NCBI GenBank assembly: GCA_021414245.1
Contig: JAIOOU010000003.1
Span: 434,001-498,000, forward strand
DNA from: Chloroflexota bacterium
Lineage (GTDB): Bacteria > Chloroflexota > Anaerolineae > Anaerolineales > Villigracilaceae
DNA: 64,000 nt
Direction: 5' to 3'
Positions 8,190 to 16,756 of this stretch are shown piece by piece. The stretch's first letter is position 1; each line of letters starts with the position of its first letter. The position numbers and the translations under genes were made by a program. Under the pieces are notes generated by a model, which saw only the letters and a program-made list of their open reading frames with translations, did no database searches and had not been told where the DNA came from.

Positions 8190-9345
8190 TAAATTATTTG
8201 ATCTTTTGGAAATCTGTCTGCAGGAACTTGAGAGCGGCTCCGACCTCGAGTCTGTTCTTGCGCGCCACGCCGAATTTAAAGAGGAACTCCGGCCGATCCT
8301 TGAAGCTTCCCTTAAGGCCCGCAGCCTGGCTGTGCCTGCCCCTTCAGCGGACGTGGTCCGTCGTGGACGGGCGAAACTGTTGCAGCAGGCCGCTGAAATG
8401 CGCGAGCAGAAGGCTTCTCCGCGAAAACGCATGATTCCCGCCTTCCAGCGGCTGGCCATCTCCTTTTCATTGACAGCGGCTTTTCTTGCGAGTGGAACCG
8501 GTCTGGTGGGCGCGTCTTCAACGGCCCTGCCCGGCGAAAACCTGTATCCGGTTAAACGCACCTGGGAGGATGTCCGTTTGTTCTTCACATTCAATCCCAC
8601 CCACAAGGAATTGTTGGAAAGCGAGTTTGAAAGTGAACGTCTGGGTGAGGTCAGTGAATTGCTTGCCGAAGGCCGGCATGAAACCATTCAATTCGCGGGT
8701 GTATTTATGCAGGTTAATGGCGTGACCTATGTGTCCGGTGTCACTGTCATCATTCCTTCCAATTTACAGGTCCCCGCAGAGGGGGCGGCTGTCGTCGTCA
8801 CCGGCAGGACCAATGCGCAGGGCTTTGTCGAGGTTGAGGCCATAGAATTGCTTCCCGAAGGTTCGATGGTGCCGGTTGGAAATCCCGTCGAAGTGGATAA
8901 TGAATCAGACTCGAATTCAGGCCCCGGTTCGGAAGGTGGATCCGATTCAAATTCAGGTCCCGGCTCGGATAACGAATCAGGCTCTGGGTCCGAAAATGAA
9001 GCGCAGGCAACTCCGGTCGTGAGAACTCCTGAAGCAGGCCGGCAATCCTTTGAAACCACCGGCGCCGTTCAGTCGATCACCGGCAACTCCCTGATGATCA
9101 ACGGTCAGAAATATATTCTGCAAAATGCCCGGATTCAGGGTGTTTTGCAGCCGGGCGTAAATGTAGAGATTAAAGGCTATTATGCATCGGATGGAAGTTT
9201 TATTGTGACTGAAGTAAAGGTAAAGGATTCCGGCTTGTCCGGCGGCGGATCTTCAAGTTCAGGCTCCGATGATGGCGGCAGTTCAGATGGAAGTGATGAT
9301 GGCAGCGATTCTGAGTCCGACTCCGGCGGGGGCGGCGACGACTGA
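8182..9345 (+). CDS. DUF5667/DUF5666 single-pass membrane protein, putative sigma-factor partner
   Basis: 387 residues from ATG 8182, preceded by GAGGTGG and overlapping the sigma gene. Residues 1-80 are cytoplasmic and helical (ELESGSDLESVLARHAEFKE). A membrane segment follows at about 90-110, then a DUF5667 segment with STALPGENLYPVKRTWEDVR. Two DUF5666-like beta units follow, about 170-230 and 291-345. Between and after them are Ser/Gly/Asp-rich stretches with repeated SNSGPGS units. The topology (N-terminal inside, long extracytoplasmic part) fits a transmembrane regulator of the co-encoded sigma factor, which is my inference; it lacks a recognisable zinc-binding anti-sigma motif. Confidence 0.8.
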   Translation: MNNKLFDLLEICLQELESGSDLESVLARHAEFKEELRPILEASLKARSLAVPAPSADVVRRGRAKLLQQAAEMREQKASPRKRMIPAFQRLAISFSLTAAFLASGTGLVGASSTALPGENLYPVKRTWEDVRLFFTFNPTHKELLESEFESERLGEVSELLAEGRHETIQFAGVFMQVNGVTYVSGVTVIIPSNLQVPAEGAAVVVTGRTNAQGFVEVEAIELLPEGSMVPVGNPVEVDNESDSNSGPGSEGGSDSNSGPGSDNESGSGSENEAQATPVVRTPEAGRQSFETTGAVQSITGNSLMINGQKYILQNARIQGVLQPGVNVEIKGYYASDGSFIVTEVKVKDSGLSGGGSSSSGSDDGGSSDGSDDGSDSESDSGGGGDD

Positions 9346-9347
9346 TC

Positions 9348-9384
9348 AAAAAATCTGCGAGGATATCCCCGCAGATTTTTTATT
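9348..9384 (+). terminator. Rho-independent terminator after the sigma cassette
   Basis: Arms AAAAAATCTGCG (9348-9359) and CGCAGATTTTTT (9370-9381) form a 12-bp stem around a palindromic GGATATCC, ending in a T run just after the DUF5667 gene stop. Confidence 0.85.
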
Positions 9385-9509
9385 TGCCCTGAAATTAATT
9401 TGCCTTTTGGAATAAAATCGATTAAATTAATAGCCTAGCACGAACGTTCTATGGATTCCCTTTATGAAGGGCCTGGTTCCCGTCATAATACAACAACTGG
9501 AGAGAGATC

Positions 9510-12083
9510 ATGGCAGATTCGAGTTTTTATTTGGGCCGTTTGGTGGATTCAAAAACCGCAAAGGTCACCGCAAAGGATGTGGCCTATGACCCGGCGGACC
9601 TGACCACGCATGCGGTCGTGACCGGCATGACCGGCTCCGGCAAAACCGGCTTGTGCGTGGCCATGCTGGAAGAGGCCGCCCTTCAAAATGTGCCGGCCAT
9701 CATTATCGACCCCAAGGGGGATCTCACCAATCTGCTTTTGCATTTCCCAAAGCTGCTTCCCCAGGATTTTCAACCCTGGATCGATCCCGAAATGGCGCGC
9801 CGCACCGGCCGGTCCATGGAGGAGATCGCCGATGAAGCCTCCTCCGCGTGGGGCAATGGATTAAAGGAATGGGGCATCAGCGAAGACCGCATTCTTAAGT
9901 TGCAGAACGCCGCAAAATTTGCCATCTTTACACCCGGCTCAGATTCCGGGATTCCCGTCAGCGTGCTTTCCTCACTCGCCGCGCCAAAACTGGATTGGGA
10001 GGGCAATCGCGAGGTTCTTCGTGAACGTATTTCCAGCACGGTCACGGCGCTATTGGGTTTGGTCGGCATGAATGACATCGATCCGATCCGCTCCCGTGAA
10101 CATATCCTGCTTTCCAATATTTTTGAATTCCATTGGAGCGAAGGCAAGGATCTCGACCTGACCGAATTGATCCTGCAAACCCAGACGCCTCCTTTTCCAA
10201 ACCTGGGTGCCTTTTCCGTGGATGCCTTCTTCCCGCCCAAGGACCGCATGGATCTGGCCATGGTGTTGAATAACATTCTGGCAGCACCGGCTTTTGAGGC
10301 TTGGCGTGAGGGTGAGTCGCTGGATATTCAGTCCCTGCTCTTCACTCCGGAAGGCAAACCTCGTCACAGCATTTTCTATCTCGCCCATCTTTCCGATGGC
10401 GAGCGCATGTTCTTTGTCACGCTGCTCCTTTCCGCCGTCGAAACCTGGATGCGTACACAGGCTGGCTCCGCTTCCCTGCGTGCCCTGCTTTACATGGATG
10501 AAATTTACGGCTATCTTCCACCCACGGCCAACCCGCCTTCAAAACAGCCTTTGCTGCGCATGCTCAAACAGGCCCGCGCTTTTGGTCTCGGTCTTTTACT
10601 CGCCACGCAAAATCCGGTTGACATGGATTACAAAGCCCTTTCCAATACGGGCACCTGGTTCATCGGCAAGTTGCAAACCGAGCGCGATAAGAATCGTCTG
10701 CTCGACGGTCTCGAAAGCGCCACTGGCGCCGGCATCCCTCGTGCGGCCATGGATAAATTGATCTCGTCGCTTGGCAAACGCGTCTTCGTGATGCACAACG
10801 TCCATGAAAAAATGCCCGTCTTAATCCAGACACGCTGGACGATGAATTTTCTGGCCGGCCCGATGACCCGAACCCAGATTCCCGCCCTCAATCAATTGGT
10901 GGGCGCCGGATCTTCGCTTCAAACCCCGCCGACAGCTGCTCCTGCCTCGAGACAGGCGGCCGCCCCGAAGCCTTCCATCGAATCCCTGCAGCCTGTGTCT
11001 GTCCCTTCGGCAGCCTCGGCACCTGTGTTTACTCCTCAACCTGCCGCCCCTGTCAGCCGTCCCTCAAATGGCAACGGCAATGGTGGCAGCCTGACCAAAC
11101 CCTCCATTCCGGCCGGAGTTCGCGAATACTTCCTTCCGCAAAATTTCAGTCTGCCGAAGGCTTTTCAATCTGCGGGCAGACCGATGCCCGCCCAGGCCAT
11201 GATTCAGGGCATCTTGTATCGTCCCGCCCTGCTCGCCGCTGCCCAGGTACGGTTATTGGATCGCAAGTATGGTGTGGACACGGAGATCACCCGCGCCGCA
11301 TTGGTGGAGACTCTCGACCGCCGTGGAATTGTCCGTTGGGAGGATTTTACGTACGGCGGCCCCTCTCTCGATAAGATCGAAACCGCTCCGGCAGCCTCGG
11401 CACGTTTTGGCACGATTGACTCACCCTTGAACGACTCGAAATTAATGACCGCTCTGCAAAAGGACTTCACCGACTGGCTCTTCCGGAATTCTGAAGTGAC
11501 CGCACGGGCCAATGTCAAATTGAAGGTCTTCGGCGGACCGGATGTCAGCCAGGCGGAATTCATGAAGGCCTGTTCAGATACCGCCCGGGATGCCCGCGAT
11601 GCGGAACTTCAGAAGAAGACTGCTGCGATTGACAAGAAGATCAAGAGCGTGCAAGATAAGTTGATGAAAGAGGAACGCGAGTTGCGCCAGGATGAACAGG
11701 ATTTGCGAAACCGCAACATCGAGACCGGGCTCAGCGGCGCTGAAGCAGTTGCGGGTCTGTTTGGCTTGGGACGCAAGAAGAGCCTTTCTACTTCGGTCTC
11801 GAAATATCGCATGGCGCAAAACGCCAGGGAAGATGTGCAGGAATCAGTTGACTCGATCTCGCAATATAAAAAGGATCTCGCCGACCTTGAACGCCAGCGC
11901 GAAGACATTACAGCCGAAGTCAACAATACTTGGGGCAGTGTGGTCAACGATATCAGCGAGGTGAGCATCAAACCGAAGAAGACGGATATTTATGTCAATA
12001 TTTTTGGGGTGGCCTGGAAGCCATATTATGTGGTGCAGGCGGGCGGTGAATCTGTCGAACTGGCGGCCTTTGGAGCGGAATAA
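9510..12083 (+). CDS. HerA-like FtsK-HerA superfamily ATPase with coiled-coil C-terminus
   Basis: 857 residues. Walker A is GMTGSGKT (39-46), followed by IIIDPKGDLTNLL; Walker B lies at about 326-331 (LLYMDEIYG), and a later ATQNPVDMDYKALSN segment fits sensor/arginine-finger regions of HerA-like ATPases. Residues about 480-530 are a Pro/Ala/Ser linker. The C-terminal third includes a helical domain and a long charged coiled coil (about 690-800). HerA proteins are hexameric DNA-pumping motors usually paired with the nuclease NurA or another effector; no such partner lies beside it here. Ribosome site GGAGAGAG precedes the ATG. Its target is unknown. Confidence 0.85.
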   Translation: MADSSFYLGRLVDSKTAKVTAKDVAYDPADLTTHAVVTGMTGSGKTGLCVAMLEEAALQNVPAIIIDPKGDLTNLLLHFPKLLPQDFQPWIDPEMARRTGRSMEEIADEASSAWGNGLKEWGISEDRILKLQNAAKFAIFTPGSDSGIPVSVLSSLAAPKLDWEGNREVLRERISSTVTALLGLVGMNDIDPIRSREHILLSNIFEFHWSEGKDLDLTELILQTQTPPFPNLGAFSVDAFFPPKDRMDLAMVLNNILAAPAFEAWREGESLDIQSLLFTPEGKPRHSIFYLAHLSDGERMFFVTLLLSAVETWMRTQAGSASLRALLYMDEIYGYLPPTANPPSKQPLLRMLKQARAFGLGLLLATQNPVDMDYKALSNTGTWFIGKLQTERDKNRLLDGLESATGAGIPRAAMDKLISSLGKRVFVMHNVHEKMPVLIQTRWTMNFLAGPMTRTQIPALNQLVGAGSSLQTPPTAAPASRQAAAPKPSIESLQPVSVPSAASAPVFTPQPAAPVSRPSNGNGNGGSLTKPSIPAGVREYFLPQNFSLPKAFQSAGRPMPAQAMIQGILYRPALLAAAQVRLLDRKYGVDTEITRAALVETLDRRGIVRWEDFTYGGPSLDKIETAPAASARFGTIDSPLNDSKLMTALQKDFTDWLFRNSEVTARANVKLKVFGGPDVSQAEFMKACSDTARDARDAELQKKTAAIDKKIKSVQDKLMKEERELRQDEQDLRNRNIETGLSGAEAVAGLFGLGRKKSLSTSVSKYRMAQNAREDVQESVDSISQYKKDLADLERQREDITAEVNNTWGSVVNDISEVSIKPKKTDIYVNIFGVAWKPYYVVQAGGESVELAAFGAE

Positions 12084-12166
12084 CCTTTCGCACAAAAACC
12101 GGGATGAATGTAATGTAAGGCAGTGACGGCCCCGGGTCGTCACTGTGCTTTAAAGGAAAAAATGTC

Positions 12167-12748
12167 ATGAGTATTGTGAAATTACTTCTTTCAATGGCAC
12201 TATGGGGGGTTGTGCATTCGCTGCTCGCCTCGCACTTTGCCAGGGACATGCTGCGCGGCACACTTGGAGGTGCATATCGCCTAGCCTATAATGCCTTTGC
12301 GGGGATCAGTTTTCTGCCGATTCTGTATTTGATGAGAACGTTGCCTGACCAGCCGGTATACAACGTCCCTGAGCCGTGGAATCTCGTCATGTTTGCCGGG
12401 CAGGGTTTGGCTGCCCTGTTCCTTCTGGTGGCCTTCCTGCAAACTGATTTTCTTTCCTTTGTCGGCTTGCGCCAGCTTTTCGAGGCGGAGACCGGTCCAG
12501 GCCGGCTCGTCACGCACGGACTATACCGTGTGGTCCGGCATCCGTTATACACTTTTAGTCTGCTTTTTATCTGGCTCAGTCCCACGATGACGCAAAATTC
12601 GCTCGCGGTATATTTTGGCGCAACGGTCTATGTGGTGATCGGAGCGTATTTCGAAGAACGCAAGTTGTTGCGCGATTTCGGCGAAGCGTACGCGCAATAC
12701 AGGCAACGCACCCCCATGCTCATTCCGGGCTGGCTGGCTGTGAAATAG
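12167..12748 (+). CDS. NnrU/isoprenylcysteine methyltransferase-like membrane protein
   Basis: 193 residues with four to five membrane segments. The C-terminal signature GLYRVVRHPLYTFSLLF and later EERKLLRDFGEAYAQYRQRT with PMLIPG is shared by isoprenylcysteine carboxyl methyltransferases, phospholipid methyltransferases and NnrU-like proteins, and forms the SAM pocket in characterised ICMTs. A membrane-embedded methyltransferase role is plausible but the substrate is unknown. The N-terminal half (WGVVHSLLASHFARDMLR) is NnrU-like. It ends in a perfect bidirectional terminator. Confidence 0.75.
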   Translation: MSIVKLLLSMALWGVVHSLLASHFARDMLRGTLGGAYRLAYNAFAGISFLPILYLMRTLPDQPVYNVPEPWNLVMFAGQGLAALFLLVAFLQTDFLSFVGLRQLFEAETGPGRLVTHGLYRVVRHPLYTFSLLFIWLSPTMTQNSLAVYFGATVYVVIGAYFEERKLLRDFGEAYAQYRQRTPMLIPGWLAVK

Positions 12749-12790
12749 ATAAAAACAAGCCCCGTCCATGGACGGGGCTTGTTTTTATCT
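12747..12790. terminator. Bidirectional hairpin terminator, 21-bp perfect stem
   Basis: Arms 12747-12767 and 12770-12790 are exact inverted copies (core AAGCCCCGTCC / GGACGGGGCTT) flanked by A and T runs, so it can stop transcripts from both convergent neighbours. Confidence 0.93.
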
Positions 12791-13042
12791 GCGTGGTGAA
12801 AATTTTTTGGAGATCTCATTCAAACCTTTGTAATTCTCCGCCTGAAACTCAGTGTAACCGCATGCGCCGCAAATATCTGCCAGAAACTGGCTGCGCGCGT
12901 TTTGCGGCATCCAAATGAAGGGACGATTGGGCGGGTCGGGTTCGACGATGTCAACATAAACGGTCCGGGTATCCCCACCCTGCACATGCAGGCCGGAAAT
13001 GATCTCGGCTGAACCGCACCTCGGACATGTTCCATTGTTCAT
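12785..13042 (-). CDS. Small zinc-ribbon protein
   Basis: 85 residues from ATG 13042, which has AAGGAG at good spacing; an upstream in-frame start would add an unlikely basic tail. Two CxxC pairs, CPRCGSAEII near the N-terminus and CGACGYTEF at about residue 59, form a treble-clef or ribbon zinc site. The middle part carries VYVDIVEPDPPNRPFIWM. No specific function is recognised. It is convergent with the NnrU-like gene and lies upstream of the terminator at 12747-12790. Confidence 0.75.
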   Translation of the reverse strand: MNNGTCPRCGSAEIISGLHVQGGDTRTVYVDIVEPDPPNRPFIWMPQNARSQFLADICGACGYTEFQAENYKGLNEISKKFSPRR

Positions 13043-13140
13043 AAAGAAATACTCCTTATCCTTGAAGGGGACAAGCTTAATCGGGCGATCCGCCTGTGAC
13101 AATCCACCAAAAGGTGGAAGGCTTTTGATTGGTCCCGGAT

Positions 13141-13911
13141 CTACTTAACCAGATTTGGATCAACGATCATCGGCCACCACTCCGGTTTGAGTGCGGATGC
13201 CCAATTGATCTCGTTTTGACCGTATTCGACCCCGTCCGGTGCGCGATGCACGGTCCCGTGTTCGATCAACCATTGTTCGAATTCATTTTTTGGCGCGGGG
13301 ATCGGCTGCTGGCGGTAAAGCCGGTTCTGAAAATCCTGTGAATCGAAATGCCTGGAAAGCATGCTCTCCGCGCGGTGCCCGAAACTGTGGATCATTTCAT
13401 TCAGGCCGCGCTGATAATTGAATCCCATGACGATGAAGCGCCTGCAGTTCTGCTCGATGGCCGGCGAGTTGCACCAAAAGGCGTTCCTTCCGACCATCTG
13501 GCTTTCATAGAAACCGAAAAATGGACCGCCGAATATCCAAACCTCGTCGATCTGGTTGCTTTGAATTCCCTGAATGATCTTATATCCCTGCAGGATCCGC
13601 TGGTAATCCGCCAGCATATAGTTTCCGTGCGCATCCCGGATGGCAGTCCTGTCGTCGGTCATGGCCTGTGACCAGGTAATGTCGTTATATTGCATGCCGT
13701 TCGTCAGGACCGGGTAGGCGGATATTTCCTGTTTCGCCACGATCTTGAAGATAGCGATTTTGTGGCTGATCTGGGTCATGGCTTCGCTGAATTCTTCAGC
13801 CAGACCGAGGGCGTTTCTCCATTCGGGCGGGACTGCCGGGGGACGAAAATCGAGCAGCAAAACCTTCGGCACCTTGATCTTTAACGGGTTTCTTCTAAAG
13901 TTGAATGGCAT
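13141..13911 (-). CDS. Conserved protein of unknown function
   Basis: 256 residues, no signal peptide and no membrane segment. It opens with basic RRNPLKIKVPKVLLLDFRP. A striking block at about 125-180 reads VWIFGGPFFGFYESQM, then a CNSPAI segment, then MGFNYQRGLNEMIHSFGHR. I recall similar GGP-x(4)-YES and NYxRGxxE-x(5)-H blocks in other uncharacterised bacterial proteins, where conserved Glu and His could be catalytic or metal-binding, but I cannot name the family. It lies between the zinc-ribbon gene and the TolB-like lipoprotein gene on the same strand. Confidence 0.65.
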   Translation of the reverse strand: MPFNFRRNPLKIKVPKVLLLDFRPPAVPPEWRNALGLAEEFSEAMTQISHKIAIFKIVAKQEISAYPVLTNGMQYNDITWSQAMTDDRTAIRDAHGNYMLADYQRILQGYKIIQGIQSNQIDEVWIFGGPFFGFYESQMVGRNAFWCNSPAIEQNCRRFIVMGFNYQRGLNEMIHSFGHRAESMLSRHFDSQDFQNRLYRQQPIPAPKNEFEQWLIEHGTVHRAPDGVEYGQNEINWASALKPEWWPMIVDPNLVK

Positions 13912-13980
13912 TTTGCCTCCTGTTCATGAATGAAGCCGGGCGAACTTCGGTCCAAGGCGATCAGAACCTGATCCATAAAA

Positions 13981-15423
13981 CTAGGGCATCCAAATGGCCT
14001 GGTTGATGCCTTCTCCCAAATTCCCGATCAGACGCGGGGTAAATTCCGGAGAGGCTGCCGTGTACAGTGAACCATCATCCTGCACGATCAAAAGTGTTTC
14101 CCCCGCGATCGGGTCCCAGATCAATGCTTTTACAAATCCGTCGAGGATCGTCCGCCAATCCCCGCCGGGGACCATCAGCATGGTGCGGCCCTGCCGGTTT
14201 TGGATCACCTCCCAGGCCTGGTATTCCTTTTTGGATACTGCGGGATGATAGGAACTGTCCGGCACGGGCGGTTCATAGCGTTTGTTTCCATCGGGGGAGA
14301 ACAGGGCTACCGGATATGCCTGAAAAACGCCACTCTCCGTCAGCCAGCTGACCTCATAGGCGAGTGTGTCTCCCAGCCTGGTCGGAGTCGTTTGACCCGC
14401 GGGCAGGAGAAAGATTCCCTCGCCGGGGGAGTCTGCGCATCCGCTCGTGGTCGAAAATAGCAATGCTTGATTTTCCGGAGACTGGGCAACATCATAGTAG
14501 AAACTGTAGGGCATGAGCGGGACGGATTGTCCGTTGGCCACATCCACGGATCGCAGATTTCTCGAATAACATTCCGGGTCGCTGTCGTAGGTGATGTAGT
14601 GCGAATCATCGAGCCAGCCGGAAAAATCGTCCATGATGCTTTTGGGTTTGGGCAGGTCGATCACTTGTCCGTCGGAGACCCGAACGGACCAGGCTCCATC
14701 GAGATGATTGGCCCCGCCGATCGCGCCACCGAAAGGCGGTACCCAGCTGACGCCGAAGTGCAGAATATATTTTCCATCTGGAGACCAGTTCGGGTCAATG
14801 GCCTGGGATGGACCGTTGGTTAATTGTGTGATTTCCCCGGTTTGAGAATCGTAGACATACAGGTCAGAGGTCGGGTCGTTGATCGCGCCGACAAAGGCCA
14901 GCAGCCGTCCTTCGCCCGGCTGCCAGACCGCGTTATCGTAAAAGCCGGTAATGGCATACGAAACGATCGCCTTTCGACTCACGGCGTCCATGAGTTCCTC
15001 CGGGGTCACGCTGAGTAAATGGGCGATCAATTTTGTTTCACCGCCCGGGATCCTGACCTCCACCAGGTCCATGCCCTGATCGTTGACGGTCACAAGTGCG
15101 AGCCGGTCTCCGCCCGGTGATAATGCGCGGCGCAGGTTTTGCATACCGATGTCCAGGTCCGAGATTTTGGTTGGAAAGCTTCCATCCGGATTGGTGATCC
15201 AGATCCCGGATGAGCCGCTGAAAAGGACATACGGCCCGCTTGTGTTCAGACTGGCCGGCTGCTGTGTTTCAGGTGTTGACTCGGCGGCGGGAAGAGTGGC
15301 AGGCGAGAGAGGAACAGGAGTTTCGGTTGGGGCACCGGTAAGAAATTTACAGGACAGGGAAACAATCAATACGAACAATGCCGTGAGCATCGTTCGCTGT
15401 TTTTTGAAAAAAAGGGGGGTCAT
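13981..15423 (-). CDS. TolB-like beta-propeller lipoprotein
   Basis: 480 residues from ATG 15423 with AAGGAGA upstream. A lipoprotein signal ends at LIVSLSC (about 19-25), followed by a Thr/Pro-rich linker. WD40/PD40-type blades are recognisable from DPNWSPDGKYILHFG (about 200-215), also SPGGDRLALVTV, and short DLYVYDSQTGEITQL strands. The protein is probably an extracytoplasmic periplasm-like or surface-attached propeller acting in binding; no partner is evident. The 3' neighbour is the unknown gene at 13141-13911, about 70 bp away. Confidence 0.8.
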   Translation of the reverse strand: MTPLFFKKQRTMLTALFVLIVSLSCKFLTGAPTETPVPLSPATLPAAESTPETQQPASLNTSGPYVLFSGSSGIWITNPDGSFPTKISDLDIGMQNLRRALSPGGDRLALVTVNDQGMDLVEVRIPGGETKLIAHLLSVTPEELMDAVSRKAIVSYAITGFYDNAVWQPGEGRLLAFVGAINDPTSDLYVYDSQTGEITQLTNGPSQAIDPNWSPDGKYILHFGVSWVPPFGGAIGGANHLDGAWSVRVSDGQVIDLPKPKSIMDDFSGWLDDSHYITYDSDPECYSRNLRSVDVANGQSVPLMPYSFYYDVAQSPENQALLFSTTSGCADSPGEGIFLLPAGQTTPTRLGDTLAYEVSWLTESGVFQAYPVALFSPDGNKRYEPPVPDSSYHPAVSKKEYQAWEVIQNRQGRTMLMVPGGDWRTILDGFVKALIWDPIAGETLLIVQDDGSLYTAASPEFTPRLIGNLGEGINQAIWMP

Positions 15424-15480
15424 CGAAATCTCCTTGGAAGTCCGCGTGAAGGCGTGTCATTCATATTCTAGCACTTCGAG

Positions 15481-15523
15481 GCAATAAAAAATGTCCCGCT
15501 TCAAGCGGGACATTTTTTATTGC
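15481..15523. terminator. Bidirectional hairpin terminator, 21-bp perfect stem
   Basis: Arms 15481-15501 and 15503-15523 are exact inverted copies (core ATGTCCCGCTT / AAGCGGGACAT) with A and T runs outside. It directly follows the stop of the minus-strand gene at 15533. Confidence 0.92.
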
Positions 15524-15532
15524 GAAATCCGC

Positions 15533-16087
15533 CTATTTGAAGAGCGGGATCAAACTTGCAAACACCCCGACGAAGACCGGGATCAGGGTCACCAGAATGA
15601 TCAGGAGCACAAAGGCGGTGATGCCGCATCCCAGCCACATGGACATGCGCGTCACACTGCTGACCGTTTTTGCAGTTTCGGCCATGATCGGGGCGTAGAT
15701 CTGCTGCATGCTTTGCATGTTGCCCGATACGAATTCATAGGATTGATAGCCTGCCAGCCCGCTGACCATGCGTGCGGCGGTGGCTTCGTCTCCCCCCGTC
15801 AGGGCCATGTATTTTTTGATGGCTTCGGATCTGTTCCCGCTTTGGGCCAGTTGAACGATCTCGCCCCAGTGCGTGCCGTAGCCGACCATTGCATTCATAT
15901 CGATGCCGGAGAAGATGCTGGCAGGTTGGCTGACGGCGGCCTCTTTGGGCAGGCGCAGGCTTTCGGGAATCACAACCAGATTGTTGCAGTAGGGACACTT
16001 CATCGTGCTTTCACCGGCCGGTGGGTCAAGCGGACCCCCGCAAGCCGGACATTTTAATAAACGCATACTGAGTGTGGGTGTGGGCAC
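15533..16087 (-). CDS. Zinc-ribbon membrane protein
   Basis: 184 residues from a GTG at 16087, chosen because GGAGG lies 8 bases before it; the ATG at 16066 has no such site. The N-terminus has two CxxC pairs, CPACGG and CPYCNN, a zinc ribbon like those of the TFIIB/YqaF-like small membrane proteins. The middle is helical (IVQLAQSGNRSEAIKKYMAL, an EAIK-type repeat) and the C-terminus has one long membrane segment (about 150-180). The function is unknown. A hairpin terminator follows. Confidence 0.75.
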   Translation of the reverse strand: MPTPTLSMRLLKCPACGGPLDPPAGESTMKCPYCNNLVVIPESLRLPKEAAVSQPASIFSGIDMNAMVGYGTHWGEIVQLAQSGNRSEAIKKYMALTGGDEATAARMVSGLAGYQSYEFVSGNMQSMQQIYAPIMAETAKTVSSVTRMSMWLGCGITAFVLLIILVTLIPVFVGVFASLIPLFK

Positions 16088-16240
16088 AGGATTTTCCTCC
16101 AAAACAGCTAAATCAATAACAACAATTGGGTTATTATCGCCCAGTTTATGATTTTGTCCAGCACCCAAAGGGGGCAGTGTGAGCCCGGCCTCCCGCTTCT
16201 GACTTTGGTCAGGTTATAATATCGGAAAGGAAAAAAATAA

Positions 16241-16660
16241 ATGCTTTCATTAATCTACGTCAGTACCTCCGTCAAACTCTTGAATGACCAGGAATTGCTG
16301 GATATTCTAAAGGTCAGCCGCGAAAATAACCTGTCCGGCGCAGTGACCGGGCTTTTGCTCTATAAGGGCGGGAATTTCATGCAGGTCCTGGAAGGCGAAG
16401 AGGCAGTCGTCACCGCCCTGTATGAAAAGATCAAGGCCGATCCCCGCCATAAGGATGTTTCCATTATTTCAAAAGAGCAAATTCAGGCGCGTCAATTCCA
16501 TGCCTGGGAAATGGCATTTCAGAATTTGGACAATCCCGCCGTCAAAAATGAACCGGGCTACAGCCAGTTTCTTCATGATGACTTTACCGATGCCGTTTAT
16601 CGCACGAATCCTCTGCGGGCTTACATCATGCTCCTGACCTTTCGTGACAACCTGCGTTGA
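16241..16660 (+). CDS. Single-domain BLUF blue-light sensor
   Basis: 139 residues. The whole protein is one BLUF domain: LIYVSTS with the flavin-pocket Tyr at residue 6, NNLSGAVTGLLLYKGGNFMQ carrying the conserved Asn and Gln, VLEG, and FHAWEMAF near residue 90 with the semi-conserved Trp/Met. BLUF domains bind FAD and change hydrogen bonding in blue light. There is no output domain, so it probably works through a separate partner, as short BLUF proteins do. A TATAAT box (16215-16220) and AAAGGA precede the ATG. Together with the CarH-like locus at 58-59 kb it shows that the organism senses light by two chemistries. Confidence 0.93.
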   Translation: MLSLIYVSTSVKLLNDQELLDILKVSRENNLSGAVTGLLLYKGGNFMQVLEGEEAVVTALYEKIKADPRHKDVSIISKEQIQARQFHAWEMAFQNLDNPAVKNEPGYSQFLHDDFTDAVYRTNPLRAYIMLLTFRDNLR

Positions 16661-16683
16661 TATTTCCGGCATTCAGCCGGAAT

Positions 16684-16727
16684 AAAAAAGCAAGAGCCTT
16701 CGTCTTACTTAAGTCGAAGGCTCTTGC
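16684..16727 (-). terminator. Rho-independent terminator of the SUMF1-fold gene
   Basis: Arms GCAAGAGCCTTCG (16690-16702) and CGAAGGCTCTTGC (16715-16727) form a 13-bp stem; on the minus strand it is followed by TTTTTTATT. Confidence 0.85.
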
Positions 16728-16756
16728 GTTAAGTTGGATGATTTGGATTTAAACGG

